Below, piece after piece: positions 1-5,564 of a DNA stretch of 5,564 nucleotides. How positions within the stretch are numbered: position 1 is the stretch's first letter; each line of letters begins with the position of its first letter. Both the position numbers and the translations under genes were made by a program. The stretch is taken from positions 1 to 5,564 of the forward strand of contig CAYONM010000243.1 of assembly GCA_964405325.1 (NCBI GenBank), in the 5' to 3' direction. Below the pieces are notes generated by a model, which searched no databases, was not told where the DNA came from, and saw only the letters and a program-made list of their open reading frames with translations. The DNA is from CAYONM01 sp964405325 (GTDB taxonomy: Bacteria; Planctomycetota; UBA11346).

Positions 1-2
1 TC

Positions 3-71
3 CGCCGGCCCGATGACGACCCCACAGCGGCCACCAGCGTCGAGGCTCTGTTGGACAGGCTTCAGGCGTAG
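3..71 (+). CDS. Possible 3' end of a rightward gene converging on cobD (partial)
   Basis: From the left edge one plus-strand frame stays open for 22 codons and stops at TAG 69-71. Its end reads TSVEALLDRLQA, an amphipathic-looking, Leu- and Ala-containing tail such as many proteins have at the C-terminus. If real, it overlaps the 3' end of cobD by ten bases, tail to tail. No family can be named from 22 residues. The minus-strand frames are also open over bases 1-61, so a leftward gene following cobD is an equally possible reading; no ATG occurs on the minus strand there, only GTG codons. Low confidence. Confidence 0.25.
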   Translation, partial: RRPDDDPTAATSVEALLDRLQA

Positions 72-1042
72 ATCAGCAGATGCGCCAGGATGCCCAGACC
101 CCAAGCCACAACACCGCTGATGCCGATCAGCCACAAAGCGCGCCGCAGGGCCGTGCCGTCGGATGGCGTCGACCAGCTCTGCGGGCCCATCCAGGTCTCG
201 TTGACCAGCTGGCCGTTTTTATAGATCGGTCCCAACAGCCGCAGCCGCAGGGCGCCGGCGATGGCCGCCTCGCTCCAACCACTGTTGGGGCTTTCAAGCC
301 GGCCGTGCTCTCGCCAGGCGCAGCTCAGGGCGCTGCCTGGATGGCCACCCACGAAGAGGCCGCTGGCGGCGATCAGCGGCACCGAGAGTCGGGCCGGCAG
401 CCAGTGGATGAGATCGTCGCTGCGCGCCCCGGCCCAACCGAAGCGCCGGTAGCGCTGGTTGCGATAGCCGACCATGCTGTCGAGGGTGCTGATCACCTTG
501 ACCACGATCAGCGCCGGCAAGCCACCGAGCGTGAAAGCCCACAATGGGGTAAGCACGCCATCGGTGAGATTCTCGGAGAGCGATTCGACCGTCGCCCGCA
601 CCACGCCGCCGCGATCCATGCGCTCGGTGTCGCGACCCACCAGCATGCCTACCGCCTGCCGGGCCTCGTCGAGCGGGGCCTCGTCGTCGGCCGGGATCGC
701 CCGCAGCACCCGGCGCCCGTGGTCGAGCAGGTCGCGCAGGCAGAGCAACTGCCAGGCCAGCAGCAGGTCGACGGCGAAGGCCGCCCAGGGATGCCACATG
801 GTGGCCACGCAGCGCAGGCCCCACCAGGCGCCCAGGGCGGTGGACTGCATCAGCAGCCAGTGCAGAATACCGCCGGTGTAGCCACCCAGGCCAAGCGCCC
901 GCAGCCAGCGCTCGTGCAGCAGGCAGGCATCGCCAAGCAGGCGCACCGGGTGCAGGCGGTAGGCCGGGTCGCCCAGGACGAGGTCGAGCGCGAAGGCCGC
1001 GCAGAGCAGCAGCAGCGGATCGTTGGCGGCGAAGGTCAACAC
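62..1042 (-). CDS. cobD: Adenosylcobinamide-phosphate synthase (CobD/CbiB), cobalamin biosynthesis membrane protein
   Basis: CobD/CbiB is an integral membrane enzyme that attaches (R)-1-amino-2-propanol or its phosphate to the propionate side chain of adenosylcobyric acid, giving adenosylcobinamide (phosphate). From the GTG at 1042 the protein is 326 residues, close to the usual family length of about 310-330. Visible family motifs are LDLVLGDPAYRLHPVR (about residues 19-34), ESLSENLTDGVLTPLW (about 153-168), STLDSMVGYRNQRYRRFGWA (about 185-204), DDLIHWLPARL (about 209-219) and ESPNSGWSEAAIAGALRLRL (about 250-269). Hydrophobic stretches near the N-terminus, around 59-105, 163-183, 221-233 and at the C-terminus fit a multi-pass membrane protein. 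The frame stays open upstream to an ATG at 1159, but those 39 extra residues are Arg-rich and unlike the family, so GTG 1042 is preferred (TTG 1039 is an alternative). No strong Shine-Dalgarno sequence or cobalamin riboswitch is evident upstream. Confidence 0.95.
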   Translation of the reverse strand: MLTFAANDPLLLLCAAFALDLVLGDPAYRLHPVRLLGDACLLHERWLRALGLGGYTGGILHWLLMQSTALGAWWGLRCVATMWHPWAAFAVDLLLAWQLLCLRDLLDHGRRVLRAIPADDEAPLDEARQAVGMLVGRDTERMDRGGVVRATVESLSENLTDGVLTPLWAFTLGGLPALIVVKVISTLDSMVGYRNQRYRRFGWAGARSDDLIHWLPARLSVPLIAASGLFVGGHPGSALSCAWREHGRLESPNSGWSEAAIAGALRLRLLGPIYKNGQLVNETWMGPQSWSTPSDGTALRRALWLIGISGVVAWGLGILAHLLIYA

Positions 1043-1395
1043 GGAAGCGAGTCTAGCGCATGATCGAAGGAGTCGAGCAGCCACGCCACGGCGGCGACCT
1101 GCGGGCCCTGGCCCAATCGCGGGCATATGTGAGCGATGAGCAACGCAGAAGGGCGGCAAAAGATCAAGCGAAATGTATTGTTTATTTTTTGACGGGCCCT
1201 AAGTACAACGGTGTCCAAAATTACGGACTCCAGAAAGCCCCCCCCGACGGGCCTGAGGACGGCATGCCTTCGCTGGGAGAGGGGCTCGATGACGACCCTT
1301 GCCAAATGCGATTCGAGCTCCCATTTCAGCGAGAGCCGCTGCCGTTGGCCCTGAGCGGCCAAAAATAAGACTTGACCATCGGCTCCGGGCGAAAA
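1043..1395. other. Gene-poor stretch between cobD and the transposase remnant, with an AT-rich patch
   Basis: No convincing gene is seen. Several frames are open on both strands, but none gives a recognisable protein. Bases about 1160-1195 form an AT-rich patch (including TGTTTATTTTTTG) inside otherwise GC-rich DNA. It is followed by GGGCCC and then by an imperfect palindrome, GTCCAAAATTACGGAC (1214-1229), whose outer four bases and central AATT are self-complementary. A run of eight C lies at 1238-1245. The abrupt composition change suggests an insertion edge or a small repeated element, but no terminal inverted repeat or target duplication could be shown. The cobD promoter should lie here; none is clear. 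Confidence 0.45.
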
Positions 1396-1696
1396 TTGCT
1401 GTCATGTGTACACGAACAGCAGTTCTCGATCTTTGGGAATACACCTCGCCCTACTGGGCTGGACGATTTTTGGATGGCTGGTGTAAACAAGCGATGCGGC
1501 ACAGGTCACTGATTCTCAACTACTTCGAGGCAAAATCCAAGATGAACCAGCGCTTCTGTTCAGGAATAGTGGAAGGAATGAACACGAAGGCCAAATTGTG
1601 CATCAGAAAATCCTTTGGGTTTCGCACCGTCATATAGCGCTATTTCACGCAATGGGAGACCTCCCCGAGCCAGAGGCCACCCACAGATTCGGCTGA
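1396..1696 (+). pseudogene. ISL3-family transposase, C-terminal remnant (truncated and frameshifted)
   Basis: The segment LWEYTSPYWAGRFLDGWCKQ (from 1431), followed by LILNYFEAK, SGIVEGMNTKAKL and IRKSFGFRT, matches the conserved C-terminal part of ISL3 transposases (DDE type), where WEY.SP.WAG.FLD.WC and SG.VEG.N.KAK..RKS.GFRT are typical. Full proteins are about 400 residues, so most of the N-terminal zinc-finger and DDE region is missing. Similarity is not clear before about 1430; the left limit is approximate. Between KQAMR and HRSLIL about 15 residues usual in the family (the EPMKK.ARTLR segment) seem to be missing. The original frame stops at TAG 1635-1637, but the typical tail ALFHAMGDLPEPEATHRFG continues in another frame from 1637 to TGA 1694-1696, showing a frameshift or small deletion near 1626-1637. 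It cannot encode an active transposase. Neither terminal inverted repeat was identified. Confidence 0.85.
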
Positions 1697-1715
1697 AGAA
1701 GCGAATATTTTAGGG

Positions 1716-1742
1716 TTGCCAGCGCCCTGTATCCCATAAAAT
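1716..1742 (+). promoter_or_regulatory. Candidate sigma-70-like promoter for the PKD/SGNH gene
   Basis: TTGCCA (1716-1721) resembles the -35 consensus at five of six bases and TAAAAT (1737-1742) resembles the -10 consensus at five of six, but the 15-base spacer is short. It lies just after the transposase remnant and ends nine bases before the ATG at 1752, so the transcript would have almost no leader, in keeping with the lack of a clear Shine-Dalgarno sequence. Found by eye only; such matches occur by chance. Confidence 0.3.
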
Positions 1743-1751
1743 TTTGCGGAT

Positions 1752-3611
1752 ATGAACATTCTGAACCTTCCCCCGTTTGTGTTCGCGGTTCTCTCGGTGT
1801 TGCCTCTGGCCGCCGACCTGCGGGCCGAAATCGTCCCCTTGGGCGAACTCCCCATCGTGGAAGCCATCAACCACGTCAATCGGGAGGCCCGCGGCTACCA
1901 GCATCATATCCACGGCCACCAGCAACAGCTCTATACCGACCAGCTCGCCAGCGGCGAAGAACTCGCCGCCGCGGGGGTGCGATTCGAGCACGGCTTCCAT
2001 ATCAGTCAGCCCCGCATCTCCTGGACTTATGACCTGGGCGGCGAATACCTCAGCTTGACCGCCCAGATCGGCACACTCCGAGGGAGGACAGAAGGTCGAA
2101 CGACGCGCTTGGAAATCCATGGTGACGGCAAGCTGCTGCAACGCACCCCGCCGATGGATCGGAGCGAGGTCCGGTCTCTGCTGGTGGATCTGCGCGGCAT
2201 CGACACCCTCAAATTGATGGTTCTCGACTCCGGCGGCGCGAAGCAGATGGATTTTGTTTTGGGAGAGCCGTTGCTGACCAAGAAACCGGCGGTGTCCACC
2301 CCGCCGGAAGGCGTGCCCGGGGAACGGGCAGACAACGCGCCGCCACAGCCCGTCGCCACCATCGAGCCGGAGGAAGGACGCGCGCCTTTGACCGTGGATT
2401 TCAATTCCGAGAAATCCACCGACGCCGACGGAACCATCATGCGTTACACCTGGCACTTCGGCGACGGCGAAACGGAGTTCCGCGATTTCAACACCAGCCA
2501 CAGCTATGAGTTGCCCGGCATTTACGAGGTCGTCCTGGTCGCGGAGGATGATGCCGGCGGCCGCGGCGTGACCCGCCACCAGATTACGGTGCTCACGCAG
2601 GAGAACGCGCCGCCCCAGGCGCGGTTCCAGGCCAGCCGATGGCTCGCCCAGCCGGGCGAGACCATAACCCTGAACGCCGGGCAGAGCCGGGATCTCGACG
2701 GAATCATCGTGGACTACGCGTGGAATTTCCCGGATGGAAGCACCGCCGCGGGCGAGACCGTCGAAAAGACCTTTGCCACGACGGATCTGCATGTCATCGA
2801 ACTGACCGTCACCGACAACGAAGGTGCCAGCCATGCCACCGCCCGGCGGGTGCGGGTGGATGACGGCTCCAACAGCACCATCTTCCCCTTGCGCGACGGA
2901 GCGCGGATTCTGACCATCGGCAACAGCCTGCTGGGCGGACTGAAACCAATCTTGGAGGAATTCGCCGCCGCCGAGGATCCGCCCATCACCTTGGAATTCG
3001 GCGGCGCAGGAAAGGGCGCCGGCAAAGTCGATGAATATGTGGAATGGCCCCAGCTCAAGGTTCGCGAAAAAATCATGGACGGTTATGACATCGTCCTCAT
3101 TCAACCCTGGAAGCGCCAGATGCAGGATGATTGGGAAACCGCCTACAAGCCCTACGCGAAAACCCTGGTGGAATGGATCCGCGAATCCGGGGCCTACCCC
3201 GTCTTCTATATGCCCCACATCGCTTACCAAAACCAGCCGGACGCCCAGATGAAGAGCCATGAACGGATCGGCAGTTACGCCAAAGAGCTTGGCGCGGGCT
3301 ACATCCCGGCCGGTCTCGCCTGGGCGCAGGTGGCGCGTGATTTCCCCAAGCAGGATGACGAACGGCGCGGCCCGGATCCCGGGCGGGATTTTGGCTGGCT
3401 CTACAACGACGGGGTGCACCAGAACATGACCGGCCAGTTGTTGACCGCCATGGGCATCTGGCACTACCTGACCGGCAAAAGCCCGTTGGAGATGGAGTGG
3501 CCGGAGGATTTTGGCCGGCTCCAGGATCGGATCGACCACGAACGCGTGCCCTATCTGCGGGAAACGGCGGCGAAATTCAGCCGACCGGCGGAACCGTTGG
3601 AGCGGAAATAG
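1752..3611 (+). CDS. Secreted NPCBM-PKD-PKD protein with a C-terminal SGNH/GDSL-type hydrolase domain
   Basis: A complete 619-residue protein. Residues 1-25 look like a signal peptide (hydrophobic 7-21, likely cut after LRA), though its start has no Lys or Arg. Residues about 31-172 resemble an NPCBM domain, a beta-sandwich found on carbohydrate-active enzymes: GVRFEHGFHISQPRISWTYD, GGEYLSLTAQIGTL, LEIHGDGKLL, LRGIDTLKLMVLDSG. Two PKD domains follow, about 197-283 (WHFGDGE, SYELPGIYEVVLVAEDDAGG) and 286-371 (YAWNFPDGS, VIELTVTDNEGA). Residues about 384-580 form an SGNH-like hydrolase: ILTIGNSLLGG carries the probable nucleophile Ser392 and NDGVHQN carries Asp553 and His556. The block III Asn (GxND) is not evident; the place reads VLIQPWKRQ. 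The likely role is an extracellular esterase or deacetylase on polysaccharide; the substrate is unknown. An in-frame TAA at 1737-1739 makes ATG 1752 the first available Met. The style recalls Verrucomicrobia or Planctomycetes proteins, so transfer is possible but unproven. Confidence 0.9.
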   Translation: MNILNLPPFVFAVLSVLPLAADLRAEIVPLGELPIVEAINHVNREARGYQHHIHGHQQQLYTDQLASGEELAAAGVRFEHGFHISQPRISWTYDLGGEYLSLTAQIGTLRGRTEGRTTRLEIHGDGKLLQRTPPMDRSEVRSLLVDLRGIDTLKLMVLDSGGAKQMDFVLGEPLLTKKPAVSTPPEGVPGERADNAPPQPVATIEPEEGRAPLTVDFNSEKSTDADGTIMRYTWHFGDGETEFRDFNTSHSYELPGIYEVVLVAEDDAGGRGVTRHQITVLTQENAPPQARFQASRWLAQPGETITLNAGQSRDLDGIIVDYAWNFPDGSTAAGETVEKTFATTDLHVIELTVTDNEGASHATARRVRVDDGSNSTIFPLRDGARILTIGNSLLGGLKPILEEFAAAEDPPITLEFGGAGKGAGKVDEYVEWPQLKVREKIMDGYDIVLIQPWKRQMQDDWETAYKPYAKTLVEWIRESGAYPVFYMPHIAYQNQPDAQMKSHERIGSYAKELGAGYIPAGLAWAQVARDFPKQDDERRGPDPGRDFGWLYNDGVHQNMTGQLLTAMGIWHYLTGKSPLEMEWPEDFGRLQDRIDHERVPYLRETAAKFSRPAEPLERK

Positions 3612-3931
3612 TCCGGGAATCCAGGAAGGTCTCCCAAAGTGGCGGGGTTGCTTCAGCGCCCGGTTTTCACATCGGAGGGATTCGGTGCAACAGCGAGCCG
3701 GGACTACGGTACAGGGCCAGTCAAAGTATCGTATCCGTTCAGGGGGTTCATGCATGTGGTGATCTTCTCCCACGGCTCCGGACAGCGAGCAGGAAAAACG
3801 GCCATGCACTAAGTACTGGCGCATCACGACTTACAACTAGGCTGCCCGGTGTGCGCAACAGTTACTCGCTGAAACGGTCGAACGGCATGCTAAAGGCGTG
3901 CAGGTAGGGAATCCCACGCTAAGAACACGGC
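3612..3931. other. Intergenic stretch between the two secreted-protein genes
   Basis: No convincing gene, RNA or strong terminator hairpin is seen in these 320 bases. The only item of note is a 20-codon frame at 3750-3812 that begins MHVVIFSHGSGQ and is preceded by AGGGGG (3741-3746), a fair ribosome-binding site. The start resembles the first strand of alpha/beta hydrolases (VIFSHG), but it stops at TAA 3810 and does not continue recognisably in another frame. The promoter of the downstream peptidase gene is expected here, but no good -35/-10 pair was found. Confidence 0.5.
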
Positions 3932-5564
3932 ATGAGCTATCTCCGACTGATGCGATCGACGGGCCTTCTGCTTACTGCGGCCGCTGTCGTAATGGCTTCC
4001 GAAGCCCTGCCCGAGTCCTACGATCTGCGGGATGTGGACGGCGGACAATTCGTCAATACCCGCCTCGAGGATCAGGTCGGTCCAGGTCCGTGCTGGGCTT
4101 TCGCGGCCATGGTCGCGATCGAATCCAACATCCTGGTCTACGGACTCTGGTCGGGCGCTGCCGATGAACTCGATCTGTCGCAGCAGTGGTTGCGCATGAA
4201 CGAATCCAATGGCTACGGCGGCAAGCATACCTGGAACGAGGACCCGGACACCATGACGGAAGGCCTCAGCCGTACGGTCAACGCGGGTGGCAATTGGCAG
4301 GTCGCGACCGCGCATATGGCTCGTCTCCACGGCCCAGTCCTGGAGGTTGCGAGTACCGGCAGTACGGAGGGCGATCTGGCCGATGGCCGGCCATTCGTCT
4401 ATCGGGGTGACTTAGACGTTAACGACGACTACTACGACGGCAGCTCGCCCAAGTGGCCGGAACGTGGCTACTATCAAGCGGATTTCCAGTTCCAGCAGGC
4501 CTTGAAATGGGAGTATGCCGAAGACGACAGCGATCAGCATGCCGCCCTCAGGCAGTGCATCAGGGAGCATGGCGCGCTCTACGTGAGTTTCAGCCACAAG
4601 GATGGCGCCTTCACCGCTGGTGCGGGCCCCGATGGTCTCGGCATCTATTACGACGATGGCAACGTGGCCAGCGGTGGCCTTGGCGGTCATGGCATCAATT
4701 TTATAGGCTGGGACGATTCGGTGGCGACCGGGGCGGTTGAGGATGGTGCCTGGCTGGTCAAGCAGAGCCATCCGACCGCAACCAGCCCGAGCTATTTCTG
4801 GTTGGCCTACAGTTCTGTTATCAATCACGTCGTTTCCTACCGCATGGGCAGTCGCGTGGAAGGTCGGACGGTCTACTCCCATGCCTATGGATATATGATG
4901 GGCACGTCCTACAAGCCCGATCATGCGCATGATCGCAAAGCCGCGAGTGTCTACGCGGTTGGTGACAGCGATCAGGTGCTCGACGCCCTGAGTTTCGAGA
5001 CCGATCGCGCCACCGCCTACACCATCACCTTGCTCGCCTCGCTGGACGACCTGCGGAACGCCGCCGATCCTCTGGCCTCGGTCACGGGTACCACAACAGG
5101 CGCCGGATACCATATGATCCAGCTCGAGCAGCCGGTGACGGTCACCGCAGGCAGCTCGTTCGTGGTGTCGCTGGAGACGCCGGAGGCAGACCTGCCATGG
5201 AGCTATTATGCCGACAGCGCTGGCAACAGTTCGGCGGTAGAGCGCACCCATGCCGGGGAGCATTACTACTACGACACCAGCACGGCTACCTGGAAGGATG
5301 TCTACTACGGTTTTGGCGATGACTTCAACCATGCCACGAATTGTGCCTGGACCATGCGGGCCTATTCCAGTGGTTCGGAGGCGCCGTCGAAGCCTGTGCG
5401 CCGCCTCGGTATTGCGGCCTTTATCTCCGGTAGCGATGTCATCATCATCGATCCGGTGTGTAACGACGATCCCGCCATTACGCCGGTCATCGACGGTGAC
5501 CATCATATCTTTACGGGCCTCGAGACGGATAGCGACCATGGCATCAGTTTTCAGGCCAATCCGA
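3932..5564 (+). CDS. Secreted papain-like (C1 family) cysteine peptidase with lectin-like domain, 3' end outside window
   Basis: The frame from ATG 3932 is open for 544 codons to the window edge. An in-frame TAA at 3920-3922 makes this the first Met; no clear Shine-Dalgarno sequence precedes it. Residues 1-25 form a signal peptide (Arg5 and Arg8, then a Leu/Ala-rich core, likely cut after ASEA). The mature protein begins LPESYDLRD, typical of C1 peptidases without a propeptide. Gln48 (oxyanion hole) and Cys54 (in PGPCWAFAAM) have exactly the papain Q19-C25 spacing. DLSQQWL, GGNWQVATAHMARLHGPV and the His253 region GGHGINFIGWDDS follow. Where the family has KNSW, this protein reads KQSH, so the catalytic Asn is Gln278. 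Residues about 331-478 match the lectin-like domain that follows bacterial and archaeal C1 peptidases (AYTITLLASLDD, TGAGYHMIQLEQPVTV, SSFVVSLETPE, HYYYDTSTATWKDV, CAWTMRAYS). Beyond about 480 the sequence is unassigned. Likely exported; substrate unknown. Confidence 0.92.
   Translation, partial: MSYLRLMRSTGLLLTAAAVVMASEALPESYDLRDVDGGQFVNTRLEDQVGPGPCWAFAAMVAIESNILVYGLWSGAADELDLSQQWLRMNESNGYGGKHTWNEDPDTMTEGLSRTVNAGGNWQVATAHMARLHGPVLEVASTGSTEGDLADGRPFVYRGDLDVNDDYYDGSSPKWPERGYYQADFQFQQALKWEYAEDDSDQHAALRQCIREHGALYVSFSHKDGAFTAGAGPDGLGIYYDDGNVASGGLGGHGINFIGWDDSVATGAVEDGAWLVKQSHPTATSPSYFWLAYSSVINHVVSYRMGSRVEGRTVYSHAYGYMMGTSYKPDHAHDRKAASVYAVGDSDQVLDALSFETDRATAYTITLLASLDDLRNAADPLASVTGTTTGAGYHMIQLEQPVTVTAGSSFVVSLETPEADLPWSYYADSAGNSSAVERTHAGEHYYYDTSTATWKDVYYGFGDDFNHATNCAWTMRAYSSGSEAPSKPVRRLGIAAFISGSDVIIIDPVCNDDPAITPVIDGDHHIFTGLETDSDHGISFQANP
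4918..4935. repeat. Perfect 18-base palindrome inside the peptidase gene
   Basis: CGATCATGCGCATGATCG equals its own reverse complement. It lies in the coding sequence at about residues 330-335 (PDHAHDR), at the junction between the peptidase and lectin-like domains, and contains two GATC sites. It may be chance plus codon choice; no second copy was noticed in the window. Confidence 0.6.

Noticed and set aside
80..1063. Long plus-strand open frame (327 codons) opposite cobD
   Set aside because: Its product is rich in Gln, Ala, Pro and Arg with no family motif, while the minus strand carries clear CobD/CbiB motifs. It is an antisense shadow produced by high GC.
1036..1362. Minus-strand open frame of 108 codons whose TGA overlaps the cobD GTG start (GTGTTGA), as in a coupled operon
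   Set aside because: The overlap is attractive, but the protein has no recognisable family, crosses the AT-rich patch and composition change, and has no clear ribosome-binding site.
1060..1368. Plus-strand open frame of 102 codons upstream of the transposase remnant
   Set aside because: No recognisable domain or signal; it spans the composition boundary and probably reads through non-coding or repeat DNA.
3372..3386. Short inverted repeat GCCCGG-ATC-CCGGGC
   Set aside because: A six-base stem inside the SGNH coding region without a following T-run; it is not a terminator and is expected by chance in GC-rich DNA.
1710..3827. Minus-strand open frame of 705 codons opposite the PKD/SGNH gene
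   Set aside because: It is unusually long, but the protein is low-complexity and unlike any family, and the plus strand encodes a signal peptide plus recognisable domains. The lack of antisense stops is explained by GC-rich codon use.
4412..5539. Minus-strand open frame of 375 codons in the right part
   Set aside because: It lies opposite the C1 peptidase, whose catalytic and lectin-like motifs are plain on the plus strand.

Overview
The window looks like a piece of a high-GC bacterial chromosome, probably a proteobacterium. The clearest hint is a GC-rich cobalamin gene (cobD/cbiB) at the left end. To its right is an accessory stretch holding a broken ISL3-family transposase and two genes for secreted proteins. 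Base composition changes near 1,160-1,200: cobD is very GC-rich, a short AT-rich patch follows, and the genes to the right are GC-rich but more moderate. The host assignment is inference; no rRNA, tRNA or other taxonomic marker is present.

Layout: (1) 1-71, possibly the 3' end of a rightward gene converging on cobD (weak). (2) 62-1042, minus strand, complete adenosylcobinamide-phosphate synthase cobD/cbiB. (3) 1043-1395, no convincing gene; it contains an AT-rich patch that may be an edge of a mobile or repeated element. (4) about 1396-1696, plus strand, the C-terminal remnant of an ISL3 transposase, missing its N-terminal part, with a likely internal deletion and a frameshift near the end. 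(5) 1752-3611, plus strand, complete secreted protein with an NPCBM-like domain, two PKD domains and a C-terminal SGNH/GDSL-type hydrolase domain; a candidate promoter sits between the IS remnant and its start. (6) 3612-3931, no convincing gene. (7) 3932 to the right edge, plus strand, a secreted papain-like (C1) peptidase with a lectin-like domain, cut off by the window end.

The two plus-strand genes both encode exported proteins that join a hydrolase domain to non-catalytic modules likely to bind carbohydrate or other surface polymers. They could act outside the cell on polysaccharide or glycoprotein material, but nothing shows that they act together, and the 320-base gap between them argues against tight coupling. 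cobD belongs to an unrelated pathway, late cobalamin assembly. I see no CRISPR array, toxin-antitoxin pair, phage gene or recognisable new defence or biosynthetic system. The most unusual points are the altered catalytic Asn position of the C1 peptidase, the NPCBM-PKD-PKD-SGNH architecture, and the decayed transposase directly upstream of it.
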